This document shows positions 17,683-25,973 of a stretch of 64,000 nucleotides of DNA, piece after piece. Positions within the stretch are counted from its first letter, which is position 1, and the number at the start of each line of letters is the position of its first letter. Made by a program: the position numbers and the translations under genes. The notes beneath the pieces were generated by a model. That model was given only the letters and a program-made list of their open reading frames with translations. It did not search any database and was not told the DNA's origin. The DNA is from G963665545 sp963665545 (GTDB taxonomy: Bacteria; Pseudomonadota; Gammaproteobacteria; Xanthomonadales; SZUA-36), in assembly GCA_963665545.2 (NCBI GenBank), contig CAXXKZ010000011.1, positions 310,001 through 374,000 on the forward strand. The letters run 5' to 3'.

Positions 17683-18131
17683 CGCTCAATATCCTTGTAT
17701 GGGTCGCTTTTGCGGACAAACAGTTTCTCGCGGATCACGGAGACGGCGAGAACAACAACTCCAATGGCCAGAGCTGACAACGCGTATTTAACCAGGGAGG
17801 GTACGTTCGCATCTGCTGACAATTCCTGAATGACATCCCAGACTCCCCAGCTGATCAATACAATTGTTCCCAGCGATATCAAAATCCATGCAACACCACG
17901 TTCCAACTGTGCATACACCGATCCCCAGTATTCCTGCCAGACTTGATCCGGCGCTTTGCTGACATTCATGGTATTTGTTACCTCCTTAACTTTTTGCAGC
18001 TCGCCCCACTCGTGGCGCAGCTCAGCGTTGGCCGCCAGCGCTTCATCAAGTTGGCGACACTCCGATTTGCTGCACTCACCATCAAGCGCAGCCATCATCA
18101 AATTTCTAATGTTTTCCCGTTCAATATCCAT
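17679..18131 (-). CDS. probable anti-sigma factor with two membrane segments
   Basis: The 150-residue protein (MDIERENIRN start) opens with an acidic helical segment, MMAALDGECSKSECRQLDEAL, that resembles the RseA-type anti-sigma N-terminus. Two likely membrane helices follow (WILISLGTIVLISWGVW and YALSALAIGVVVLAVSVI). It lies directly after the sigma gene: its ATG at 18,131 overlaps the full-length sigma stop (TGATG). This arrangement is the usual sigma/anti-sigma pair. There is no zinc-binding HxxxCxxC motif. Assignment rests on position and shape rather than strong sequence motifs. Confidence 0.6.
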   Translation of the reverse strand: MDIERENIRNLMMAALDGECSKSECRQLDEALAANAELRHEWGELQKVKEVTNTMNVSKAPDQVWQEYWGSVYAQLERGVAWILISLGTIVLISWGVWDVIQELSADANVPSLVKYALSALAIGVVVLAVSVIREKLFVRKSDPYKDIER

Positions 18132-18781
18132 CAGCTTTCCGTAAGCTCTTTCGCCAGGCGCTTGCGTGCCGCATACAATCAAGACATGACCGTTCCCATC
18201 GGGATGTCCAGCAGGGCGGCGATCTCTTTGTACGATCTGTCTTCAAATTCCCGCAATACGATGATCTCCCGCTCCGCATCCGGCAGTGCCTCTATGGCGT
18301 TCCGGGTGCGGGCCTGCAACTCCTGCAGCTCCAATTGATCTTGTGGCTGTGGTGGACTTCGTTTTTCCTCCTGGGCAACCAGCCACGAACTGGCCTCCTT
18401 AATTCGCTCGCGGCGGGTTTTTCCATCACGGCCGAGGTTAAAGCACAGGCGGCGTAGAATTTGGTAGTACCAGGTATAAAAGGGCCGCTCCGGGTCAATA
18501 CTGGCGCGCGCTCTAAAAGCCCTGACAAACGCCTCCTGGGACAAATCCAATGCATCCTCGTGCGAGCCAACGAGGCCCAGGGCGCCGTAATAAGCGCGTT
18601 GCATATAGGTGGAGACAAGAAGCCCGAATGCTTCCCGGTCGCCAGCCTGCACGCGCCGCACTATATCGCGCTCCTTTCTGCGATCACGGTTGCGACTGGA
18701 GTCCTGTTCTTGCTCCAGCAGATGATCTCGTGTTGGCATTGTTGCAGCGTTGGCCGCCATGTCATCTCCATTTCTGCTCAT
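18131..18781 (-). pseudogene. ECF sigma factor with in-frame TGA in region 4
   Basis: The first 200 codons read as an ECF (RpoE-like) sigma factor: region 2 with LLVSTYMQRAYYGALGLVG and DALDLSQEAFVRAF, then region 4 with IEALPDAEREIIVLREFEDRS, YKEIAALLDI and PMGTVMS. The next codon is TGA at 18,181-18,179. Reading on in the same frame gives LYAARKRLAKELTES and a second TGA that overlaps the anti-sigma start. The family motif is GTVMSRLYxARKRL, so the TGA stands exactly where Arg (CGA) is expected: a single C-to-T change. The truncated protein would lack most of the -35 recognition helix. Confidence 0.8.
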
Positions 18782-18898
18782 TGATACACGGCCAGGCAGG
18801 TTTTATTCACAACAGTCGAGATCACCAGACAACCTTGAAGCGCCGGCAAGCGGCCCCACCTGCTAGCATAGCCTCTTTCAGCGTGCACTCCACATCTC

Positions 18899-19891
18899 AT
18901 GTTCAGAATCTTCCGCATAAACAAGGCTGACAACGGCGCCCTTAAGGACGTCCAGTTGCGCCCTGCTGAGCAGGGCGGGGAAGAGGCGCTGCAACAGCGT
19001 CTGAAAAACACCCGCAACCAGCTCGGCCAGCGATTGACGGCCCTGGTGGAGGCCAGCAGCGGCATCAACGAGGATTTGCTGGAGGGCATTGAAACAACGC
19101 TGATCACCGCCGACATTGGCGTACAGGCGGCCCTGGCAATCGTGGAAAACCTGCGGGCAGCGATTGACAACAAGGCGATAACGGAGCCTCGGGACGTGCT
19201 GCCTGCGGTGCAGGCAGAGCTATATGAACTGATCGAAGATCGCGAGCAATTTCTGGTGGTCGATGCATCCCGCAAGCCCTTTGTCATCCTGATGGTCGGC
19301 GTCAACGGTGCGGGTAAAACCACGACGATAGGGAAGCTGGCACAGCGCTTTCGCGAAGATGGCCTGTCGGTCATGCTGGCGGCCGGTGACACTTTTCGCG
19401 CCGCTGCGGTGGAGCAACTGAAGTCCTGGGGGGCGCGCAATGATGTGCCGGTGATCGCCCAGGGTACCGGAGCGGATTCTGCCGCGGTGATTTACGATGC
19501 CCTGGAATCGGCGCGGGCCCGGCAAATCGATGTGTTGATCGCCGATACGGCGGGCCGCCTGCACACCCAGACCAACCTGATGGAAGAACTCAGGAAGATT
19601 CATCGTGTGCTGGGTCGCCTGGACGATTCGGCGCCCCACGAAACCATGCTGGTAGTGGATGCCGGCACCGGCCAGAATGCGCTCAACCAGGCGCGGGAAT
19701 TTGACAAGGCGGTGGGTCTGACGGGCATTACAATCAGCAAGCTGGACGGCACAGCCAAAGGCGGGGTGTTATTTGCAGTTGCCGCTGAACTGGAAGTGCC
19801 GATCCGCTTCATCGGCGTTGGAGAGTCAGCGGGCGACCTCAGGCCGTTCGACGCGGGCTCCTTCATCAACGCCATCCTGCCCATCGCTTAG
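18899..19891 (+). CDS. ftsY: FtsY, signal recognition particle receptor
   Basis: FtsY docks ribosome-SRP complexes at the inner membrane and pairs its GTPase with that of Ffh. The 330-residue protein has a short charged N-terminus (residues 1-40), the helical N domain (ALQQRLKNTRNQLGQRL), and the G domain with GVNGAGKTTTIGKLA (G1), AGDTFRAAAVEQL, DTAGRLHT (G3), SKLDGTAKGG (G4) and GVGESAGDLRPFD. The acidic A domain is shorter than in E. coli. It reads divergently from the sigma gene. The stop TAG at 19,889-19,891 is in the same frame as mutY. Confidence 0.95.
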   Translation: MFRIFRINKADNGALKDVQLRPAEQGGEEALQQRLKNTRNQLGQRLTALVEASSGINEDLLEGIETTLITADIGVQAALAIVENLRAAIDNKAITEPRDVLPAVQAELYELIEDREQFLVVDASRKPFVILMVGVNGAGKTTTIGKLAQRFREDGLSVMLAAGDTFRAAAVEQLKSWGARNDVPVIAQGTGADSAAVIYDALESARARQIDVLIADTAGRLHTQTNLMEELRKIHRVLGRLDDSAPHETMLVVDAGTGQNALNQAREFDKAVGLTGITISKLDGTAKGGVLFAVAAELEVPIRFIGVGESAGDLRPFDAGSFINAILPIA

Positions 19892-19900
19892 GTCGGCGAC

Positions 19901-20953
19901 ATCAGCAGGTCAATCACTCCGTACGCAGAACGCCTGCTGCAATGGTGGGATGAGCACGGCAGGCAAGACTTGCCATGGCAGCACCCGCGCACACCGTACC
20001 GGGTGTGGATCTCGGAAATCATGCTGCAGCAAACTCAGGTCAATACTGTAATCCCTTACTTCGAGCGTTGGATGCAGCAGTTTCCGAACCTGGCCTCACT
20101 GGCGCTGGCCAATCAGGACACGGTGCTGGCCCACTGGTCCGGCCTGGGTTACTACGCCCGGGCGCGTAATATGCACAAGGCCGCGAGACTCTGCAACACA
20201 CAGCACGGAGGAGACTTGCCTCTTGAACCTCTCGCTCTGCAGGCTCTGCCTGGTATTGGCAGGAGCACTGCCAATGCCATCATTTCTCAGAGTATCGATA
20301 CGCCCGCTGCGATACTCGACGGCAACGTCAAACGAACCCTTGCCAGGCATGCGCTGGTGCAGGAATGGACGGGCAGCAGCGCCGCCCAGAAAGTGCTTTG
20401 GCGAGAGGCCGAGCGGCGCTTGCCGGCCGTGCGCGGCGCCGACTACAGCCAGGCCATCATGGATCTGGGCGCCCTGGTCTGCACGCGGCGCAACCCCTTG
20501 TGTGAAGACTGTCCCGTCAGTCAGGACTGCCTGGCCCGGCAACAACACCTGGTTGATCTGATACTGGTTCCCAAACCAAAGCGAAAGATCAGACAGGCAA
20601 ATCTCGCCATGCTGATCCTGATTGATCGCGACGAAAATATCCTCCTTGAAAAGCGCCCACCCAGTGGAATCTGGGGCGGCTTGTGGGCATTTCCCTGTGG
20701 ACAGGAGATAGAAGAACTGACTGCTGCGCTGGGCATCACTGCGCAAGAGATGTTCCGTCTGAAACCCAGAATCCACCGCCTCACCCACCTCGAAATGCAT
20801 ATTGAGCCCTGGCGGGGAAGAAAGATTGACCCAAGAGGAGTAAAATGCTCGGCCAGCCAGCGATGGATCAGCCTGGCGGAAACGTCAGGCATGGGCCTTC
20901 CAAAACCTGTGTCTGACCTGATTGAACAAATTGAAATTGGAGAACTTGAATGA
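19901..20953 (+). CDS. mutY: MutY, A/G-specific adenine DNA glycosylase
   Basis: MutY removes adenine mispaired with 8-oxoguanine. The protein shows YAERLLQWWDEHGRQDLPWQ at the N-terminus, VWISEIMLQQTQVN, the helix-hairpin-helix LPGIGRSTANAI, catalytic Asp in ILDGNVKR, the [4Fe-4S] cysteines in CTRRNPLCEDCPVSQDC, and a NUDIX-like C-terminal domain with RPPSGIWGGLWAFP. No ATG, GTG or TTG precedes the conserved N-terminal helix. I placed the start at an ATC at 19,901 by homology (350 residues). CTG at 19,934 or TTG at 19,970 are alternatives that cut into conserved sequence. The stop overlaps the yggX start (ATGA). Confidence 0.88.
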   Translation: MSRSITPYAERLLQWWDEHGRQDLPWQHPRTPYRVWISEIMLQQTQVNTVIPYFERWMQQFPNLASLALANQDTVLAHWSGLGYYARARNMHKAARLCNTQHGGDLPLEPLALQALPGIGRSTANAIISQSIDTPAAILDGNVKRTLARHALVQEWTGSSAAQKVLWREAERRLPAVRGADYSQAIMDLGALVCTRRNPLCEDCPVSQDCLARQQHLVDLILVPKPKRKIRQANLAMLILIDRDENILLEKRPPSGIWGGLWAFPCGQEIEELTAALGITAQEMFRLKPRIHRLTHLEMHIEPWRGRKIDPRGVKCSASQRWISLAETSGMGLPKPVSDLIEQIEIGELE

Positions 20954-21219
20954 CGCGCCTGGTTCAATGCGCCGTGTTTAAGAAAGAACTGGAAGGGCTT
21001 GATTTTGCCCCTTACCCGGGTGAGTTGGGGCAGAAGGTATTTGACAGCATTTCCCGGGAAGCATGGCAAAAATGGCTGAGCCATCAAACCATGCTGATCA
21101 ACGAAAACCGACTTTCCCCGATTAATCGGGAACATCGCTCGTACCTTGAAGAGGAAATGAAGAAATTCCTGTTTGGCGAGGGTTCGGAAAAACCCGAGGG
21201 CTATGTCCCGCCAGAGTAA
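20950..21219 (+). CDS. yggX: YggX, Fe(II) trafficking / oxidative damage protection protein
   Basis: YggX is a small protein involved in iron-sulphur cluster protection and iron trafficking. The 89-residue product has the family start MTRLVQCAVFKKELEGLDF, PYPGELGQKVFDSIS, WLSHQTMLINENRLSP, and FLFGEG near the end. mutY-yggX is the standard gammaproteobacterial order, and the ATGA overlap indicates coupled translation. Confidence 0.95.
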   Translation: MTRLVQCAVFKKELEGLDFAPYPGELGQKVFDSISREAWQKWLSHQTMLINENRLSPINREHRSYLEEEMKKFLFGEGSEKPEGYVPPE

Positions 21220-21264
21220 TACACCAAACAACAGCCTTTTAGACCAATTACGGTTTCTAAGTGG

Positions 21265-21293
21265 TTGACTTGAGGCCCGCTAGACGATTTAAT
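21265..21293 (+). promoter_or_regulatory. sigma70 promoter of tRNA-Phe
   Basis: TTGACT at 21,265-21,270 and TTTAAT at 21,288-21,293 are separated by 17 bases. Transcription would begin near 21,300, about 18 bases before the mature tRNA, with a GC-rich stretch (ACCGCGC) around the start as in stringently controlled tRNA promoters. Confidence 0.65.
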
Positions 21294-21317
21294 ACCGCGC
21301 TTCATCAAGCACACTAC

Positions 21318-21393
21318 GGCCAGATAGCTCAGTCGGTAGAGCAGTGGACTGAAAATCCGCGTGTCGGTGGTTCGATTCCACCTCTGGCCACCA
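21318..21393 (+). tRNA. tRNA-Phe (anticodon GAA)
   Basis: The 76-base gene folds as a full cloverleaf. The acceptor arms are GGCCAGA and TCTGGCC, the D arm carries GCTCAGTCGGTAGAGC, and the anticodon GAA is at 21,351-21,353 in the loop CTGAAAA. The T loop is TTCGATT and the encoded 3' end is ACCA. One G-U pair is present in the anticodon stem. An IS481-type element begins 27 bases after the CCA end and an integrase remnant follows, so this tRNA is a likely integration site. Confidence 0.97.
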
Positions 21394-21419
21394 TTATTTC
21401 CCGGTGCATACCGGTCACA

Positions 21420-22681
21420 TGGTTTACACCTTATTCCGGACACATGGTTAACACTCTGTCCGGCACGAACGGATTGGGGCCGGGTTCTACCCGGCCTCTT
21501 TCATTATCAAAGAATCCCAGATCATAATCCATAAAGCTGACCAGCCAAATGTCGTTCGCGACTTCTCTGATGCCAACCACCTGGCCAGCAAACACTGTGC
21601 TGAAGTTGATCTTGCGCTTGCCAATACAGATACGGCCGCAGCGGGTGACACGGATGGTGCGGTCGTGATAGGGATACTCGGGCTCATCTGGTCGTTGGTA
21701 TTGCTGCGCTGAAGGTGTATACACATCACCTGGGTAAACGCCACGTAGCGCCTGATGGGGACGCTCATTGTTGTAAACCCCCAAGAAGCGGTCGAAGCGT
21801 TCCTGTTGTTGCAGGAAATTGAATGAAGCAGGCTTGGTGGTCTCGTTCTTCAAGGTCAGGTGCATACGCTCATGGCGACCATTCTGCTCGGGGTGGCCTG
21901 GCTTGATGCGTTGGATGTTGATGCCCAGGCGTAGCCACCACACCGACAACTTGCTCAGTCCGAACAGGGCATTGGCGCTGGCAAAGGGAGTGCCGTTGTC
22001 GGTACGAATCGCCTTGGGTAGCCCGAAGTCTTTGAAAGCACGTTCAAAAACACTAAACGCGAAGTCTGACTTGGTGGACTCCAACCCCTCACAGCTGAGC
22101 AGATAGCGGGATCGGTAATCGGTGATGGTTAGTGGGTAACAATACTTCTTGTTACCCAGTTTAAACTCACCCTTGTAATCGGCACACCATAGTCCGTTGG
22201 GTTGGTGTGCGCCACTGAGAGGGGTTCCTCGTGCTTTATAGCGCCGCCGCTTGCGGCGCTTGACCAGGCCATTGCGGTCGAGCACAGCGTGCACGGTGCT
22301 GATGGCCGGTGGCTTGATCATCGGGTAGGCCCGGATCAATTTGTCACGGATCTTGGGTGCGCCCCAGGACGGGTGCTCCTTTTTGATACCGAGAATAGTG
22401 CGCTCAATCTGGAAGGGTAGCTGGTTGGCTTGCCGGTAGGGTGCACGGCTACGGTCGTAGAGCGCATCGAGACCACATTCTTTGTAGCGCTTGTATATCT
22501 TGTAACCGGTGACGCGTGAAATGCCGAACTCGCGGCACAGGCATGCCATCTTCTCGCCTTCCAGCAGGCGGGCAATAAATCTCAATCTTTCATCCATCGG
22601 TTTACACTCTTTCCAAGGCATCTGGGTATCTCCCAAATGCATTAATGTGTAAACCATGTGTCCGGAATAATCTGTAAACCA
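21420..22681 (-). mobile_element. IS481-type insertion sequence with terminal inverted repeats
   Basis: The two ends match as inverted repeats: from 21,420 inward TGGTTTACAcc, then TTATTCCGGACACATGGTT; from 22,681 inward TGGTTTACAga, then the same core. The matched ends are about 34 bases each with three mismatches. The element is about 1,262 bases and holds one transposase gene on the minus strand. The left end also contains a near-repeat of CACATGGTTTACAC. I could not identify a target duplication with confidence. Confidence 0.75.
21431..22621 (-). CDS. IS481-family transposase
   Basis: The protein of about 396 residues starts at MPWKECKPMDERLRF. An N-terminal helix-turn-helix (CREFGISRVTGYKIYKRY) precedes a DDE integrase core: Asp in WCADYKGEF, Asp in IRTDNGTPF, Glu in HPEQNGRHERMH. 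NNERPHQALRGVYPGDVY and a C-terminal beta-rich tail follow, as in the longer IS481 transposases. A longer frame reaches 22,702, but that extension lies in the terminal repeat. It is intact and could be active. Confidence 0.9.
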   Translation of the reverse strand: MPWKECKPMDERLRFIARLLEGEKMACLCREFGISRVTGYKIYKRYKECGLDALYDRSRAPYRQANQLPFQIERTILGIKKEHPSWGAPKIRDKLIRAYPMIKPPAISTVHAVLDRNGLVKRRKRRRYKARGTPLSGAHQPNGLWCADYKGEFKLGNKKYCYPLTITDYRSRYLLSCEGLESTKSDFAFSVFERAFKDFGLPKAIRTDNGTPFASANALFGLSKLSVWWLRLGINIQRIKPGHPEQNGRHERMHLTLKNETTKPASFNFLQQQERFDRFLGVYNNERPHQALRGVYPGDVYTPSAQQYQRPDEPEYPYHDRTIRVTRCGRICIGKRKINFSTVFAGQVVGIREVANDIWLVSFMDYDLGFFDNERGRVEPGPNPFVPDRVLTMCPE

Positions 22682-22841
22682 AGTGTCACTAAGGACACCC
22701 ACAGTATACCAACCACTTAGCAGAGACTTTAGGGGCTTATCAAAGCCATTAACTGGTCGTCTCTGGCATTTGCCTCAGTTTGCGTAAATTCGCAGAATGT
22801 CTCATAATAATTCCTGTTCTCTTACTGTTGCGCGCTCAAAT

Positions 22842-22862
22842 ATGTGCCTAAACATGTGCCTA
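22842..22862 (+). repeat. tandem 9-base repeat upstream of integrase remnant
   Basis: ATGTGCCTA occurs at 22,842-22,850 and again at 22,854-22,862, just upstream of the integrase start. Short direct repeats in this position resemble arm-type binding sites of tyrosine integrases, but this is only suggested by position. Confidence 0.35.
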
Positions 22863-22875
22863 TATCAAATTGTAT

Positions 22876-23037
22876 ATGACCGATAGAGTAAATCTCAGCA
22901 ATGACATCACGCTATCCAATCTAAAGTGGATGCCCGGACGCCCAGCACAATTTCGCGTCAGGGACATAAGTCGCATGGGGTTTTACATCCGAATTTCGCG
23001 TGCGGGAACCAAAACCTTCGAATATCGGTACCTGTGA
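22876..23037 (+). pseudogene. tyrosine integrase, N-terminal fragment
   Basis: The 53-codon reading frame gives MTDRVNLSNDITLSNLKW, RPAQFRVRDI, and GFYIRISRAGTKTFEYRYL, then TGA. The pattern 'RDxxxxGxxxRxxxxGxKTFxxRYR' is the N-terminal arm-binding domain of P4-type and related phage integrases, whose full length is about 400 residues. The catalytic domain is missing and the second IS481-type transposase begins 30 bases later, so the gene was cut by that insertion or a related deletion. It lies 1.5 kb from tRNA-Phe. Confidence 0.65.
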
Positions 23038-23066
23038 TGGTAATAACTTCGCAGGACGGTGAACAG

Positions 23067-23972
23067 CTATGCTACCAGCTTCTCGCGCAACCGTTCATAG
23101 GGGGTTTTTCCATTCAGTGCAGCGTGCGGTCTGAGAAAGTTATAGAAGGCCTCCCAGTCGCGTAATTTCTTGGCCAGGTCGACGTCGCCTTTGTAATCGA
23201 TGAGTTGATAGAACTCAAGCTTGTCGGTCAGGTGAGATCGTTCCACTTTGCCGTTCAATCGTGGGGTCGCGGGTCTGATGTAGAAGTGATTAATGCCCAG
23301 GTCCTTCAGATGCCAATGAAATTTGGCCTGGAATTCGTGACCGTTGTCCGTGCGGATGGTGTGCAGGCGAAACGGGAATTGCTCGATCACGTGGTTGACG
23401 AAGCGGATGGCATTTTCCTGTGTATGCCTGGGATAAATTTTCAAGGCTCGGATGCGGGTTGCATCATCGATTGCAGTGTACTGGTAACGCTTCAGCCTAT
23501 GGCCGCGTTTATCGATAAAAGTCAAAAACTTAACGTCAACCTGGATGTGATGACCCGGGACTTGTTTTTGGTAGCGTTTGAAGGTGGGAATAGAGCGCTT
23601 GCGACAATTTTGAGGCAACCGATTCAGTCCATGTCTTTTGAGCACATAGTAAACACCCTTGCCCGATATTTTGATCTGGTGATAGCGCTCCAGATACCAG
23701 GCGATTCGATCCGGGCCAAAGTGGTAGGTGCGCCGTAGATGTAGAATCTTTTCCTCGATCGGTGCTGGGGTGCGAAGCAGTAGGTTCTCGGGGCATGGCT
23801 TGGAGTTGATGAGGCCTGCTTCTCCTTTCTCTCTATAGCCTGCTTTCCAGCGATAAAACGATGACTTGGAGACTCCAAATTTACGGCAGGCTAATACATT
23901 ACTCCCGCGTTCCTGTGCAAACTGTAGACAATTCAATTTCCGGCGAATATCTCTTTGTGCTTGACGATCCAT
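23067..23972 (-). CDS. IS481-like (DDE integrase core) transposase
   Basis: The 301-residue protein has a helix-turn-helix (RKFGVSKSSFYRWKAGY) and a DDE core: Asp in HIQVDVKFL, Asp in IRTDNGHEF, Glu in TPRLNGKVERSHLTD. NFLRPHAALNGKTPYERL is the usual C-terminus. It is not closely related to the transposase at 21,431. Terminal repeats could not be fixed; weakly similar ends lie near 23,047 and 23,990. It sits between the integrase remnant and a serine hydrolase that has lost its N-terminal part. Confidence 0.85.
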   Translation of the reverse strand: MDRQAQRDIRRKLNCLQFAQERGSNVLACRKFGVSKSSFYRWKAGYREKGEAGLINSKPCPENLLLRTPAPIEEKILHLRRTYHFGPDRIAWYLERYHQIKISGKGVYYVLKRHGLNRLPQNCRKRSIPTFKRYQKQVPGHHIQVDVKFLTFIDKRGHRLKRYQYTAIDDATRIRALKIYPRHTQENAIRFVNHVIEQFPFRLHTIRTDNGHEFQAKFHWHLKDLGINHFYIRPATPRLNGKVERSHLTDKLEFYQLIDYKGDVDLAKKLRDWEAFYNFLRPHAALNGKTPYERLREKLVA

Positions 23973-23988
23973 AACGCTCTCCTGTGCA

Positions 23989-24768
23989 ATGCACTTTGAG
24001 GTTAGTGAAATCGTCCCACGAAGTCGTACATTTCATAAAGATGCCGGAGCATTGGACGATTTTGTCGGCACCTATCGCTGGAATCGACGCGGACATACGA
24101 CCTGGGAGAAATCTTACGCATTCCTGGGTGACGTCACCGTATCCCGGCACACGGACGGCGGCCTTTTGGCCAAGGGCAGCCGAGTAGGGGTCAAACATTT
24201 CGTTCGATTGGCCGAAGACGTATTCAGAAACATAGACAACTCTGAAGATCGGATCGCATTTGGGCGCGATCCAGACGGGAACGTCTCTCACGTGTTTCTC
24301 AAGCACTACCCGGTGACCGCCGGCGTTCGGATTGGCCTACTGGAAAAGGCCTCTACACACCGAATCATTCTCTGGCTTGGTGGTTTTGTGATGGCCGCTG
24401 TCGTGATTGGAGCTTTGCTGGGTATACCAACCTGGTCGCGCAGAAGGCCGGGCGAGCGAATCGCTCAAGGCCTGATCCTTGCTGCATCGGTACTGAGTCT
24501 GTTCTTCCTGTACCGGCTTATGGGTGCCATGTCAGTCGGATTCGGGGAACTCATCTTCAGAGGCGTCCCTGGCCTGTCATTGCTCCTGACCATCAGCTTC
24601 ATTGCCGGCCTGCTCTCATTAGGCGCTCTGGCGATGGTGGTCCCTGCGTGGACCACCGGCTTTTGGTCCACGTACGGCCGGGTGCGCTATACGTTGACCG
24701 CCATACTACTTGTTACTCTTTCATGGAGCCTTTGGTACTGGAACCTGGTCGGGCCCTGGAACACTTAG
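23989..24768 (+). pseudogene. serine hydrolase (beta-lactamase family), C-terminal fragment with membrane segments
   Basis: The readable sequence begins in the middle of a protein. DFVGTYRWNRRGHTTWEK, VTVSRHTDGGLLAKG and FRNIDNSEDRIAFGRDPDGN match the post-catalytic beta domain of CubicO-type serine hydrolases. Four or five membrane helices follow (IILWLGGFVMAAVVIGALLG, LILAASVLSLFFLYRLMG, LLLTISFIAGLLSLGALAMV, YTLTAILLVTLSWSLWYW). The catalytic SxxK domain is absent, since the second IS481-type transposase ends at about 23,985. The ATG at 23,989 is probably not a true start. Confidence 0.7.
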
Positions 24769-24785
24769 CAAACAGAGAGTCATCG

Positions 24786-25829
24786 ATGAATAGAAGAGAC
24801 ATGCTCAAAGGTGGTCTGGGCGCCGCTACCGCCGCGTCGCTGGCAGCGCTTCATCACAACTGGGCAAGAGCAAATGCCTCGGATGAGGCGACTGAAACAC
24901 CCGAGTTCGTCAGGGAAAGGGTCAACACGACAATGACCGCCGGCTTGTCGATCGAGCCGAGCCGTCGGGTTCGCGTTCCGGGCTTCGACTATGAGCATGA
25001 GGTACGGGTCGCGCTACCCCGGTCCTACGGACTGTCGGACGCCAAGTACCCGGTTTTATGGGTGACCGACGGCTCAATCATGTTCGAGGCCGCTGCCAGC
25101 ACCATGGGTTTTATCGGCGGGTCCGATGCACCGGAAGTCATCGTGGTCGCCATTGGGACACCAACCGACGCGCCCATGCAGGATTTTGTCCACCAGAGAA
25201 CAAATGACTTTCTGCCGAAGGCGAAACTCTTCGACGAAAACGACCCCGGCGGCCGGATCATCCACCGCCATCTCGCTGCACTCGGTGTCGATCCAAATAT
25301 GGCTGGCGGTGGCGCACCGCGGTTTCTGGACTTCCTGATCGACGAACTGCGGCCGATACTTGCTCGCGAGTATCGCTTTTCCGACGATCACTGCCTGTTC
25401 GGCCATTCGTTCGGGGGCACGTTCGTCGGCTTTTCCATTTTTGCCAGACCCGGCGGATTTTCGAAATACATCTGCGGCAGTCCGGCGATGTGGGGCGGGG
25501 AGAAATCGATCTTTCAAATGGAAGCAGACTATGCGGCATCCCACGATGACCTCCCGATATCCGTGTTCTTCGGGGCGGGGGACGCCGAAATTGGTGAGAC
25601 AGTTATGGCTGCCTATCCGCTGGTCGGGTCGATGGTGCGCCTGTCGGAACTGATGAAAATCCGGCGCTATCCATCTTTGGAAATCTTCAACAAGATCTTC
25701 ACGGATGAATCGCATGGGTCGGTTGTACCGCAGATCCTGAACTGGGACGTGAGGATGCTTTGGGCCGATTCGTTCACACCGCCGGATATGGAGGCCTATG
25801 TCGATCAACTCATGTCCAGCGGTGGCTGA
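24786..25829 (+). CDS. secreted IroE-like esterase (alpha/beta hydrolase) 1
   Basis: The 347-residue protein starts with MNRRDMLKGGLGAATAAS, a likely Tat or Sec signal. The domain belongs to the putative-esterase family that includes IroE, which hydrolyses ferric enterobactin trilactone. It shows FDYEHEVRVALPRSYG, YPVLWVTDG, the serine in LFGHSFGGTF near residue 207, and the catalytic His in DESHGSVVP. Four paralogues occur in the window. The ATG at 24,786 is preceded by a short purine stretch. Substrate unknown. Confidence 0.8.
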   Translation: MNRRDMLKGGLGAATAASLAALHHNWARANASDEATETPEFVRERVNTTMTAGLSIEPSRRVRVPGFDYEHEVRVALPRSYGLSDAKYPVLWVTDGSIMFEAAASTMGFIGGSDAPEVIVVAIGTPTDAPMQDFVHQRTNDFLPKAKLFDENDPGGRIIHRHLAALGVDPNMAGGGAPRFLDFLIDELRPILAREYRFSDDHCLFGHSFGGTFVGFSIFARPGGFSKYICGSPAMWGGEKSIFQMEADYAASHDDLPISVFFGAGDAEIGETVMAAYPLVGSMVRLSELMKIRRYPSLEIFNKIFTDESHGSVVPQILNWDVRMLWADSFTPPDMEAYVDQLMSSGG

Positions 25830-25973
25830 CCGAGCCTCCTGCATCTTCCGTGGTGGCAAGCAAGATTCTCACGCGAGCAGGTAGCATTTTCCTTCAGTTG
25901 GCATGATTCTTGTCTTTCCGCGGAAACTTGGACCAACGGGTATCCCCTGAACATTGAATGGTGAGGTGAATCG

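Noticed and set aside
18179..18181. TGA in the sigma gene as a selenocysteine codon
   Set aside because: No SECIS-like hairpin is seen and the expected residue is Arg; a point mutation is simpler.
25898..25913. TTGGCATGATTCTTGT resembling a sigma54 promoter before the BAAT gene
   Set aside because: The -12 element reads GT rather than GC, and no enhancer site or RpoN activator is nearby.
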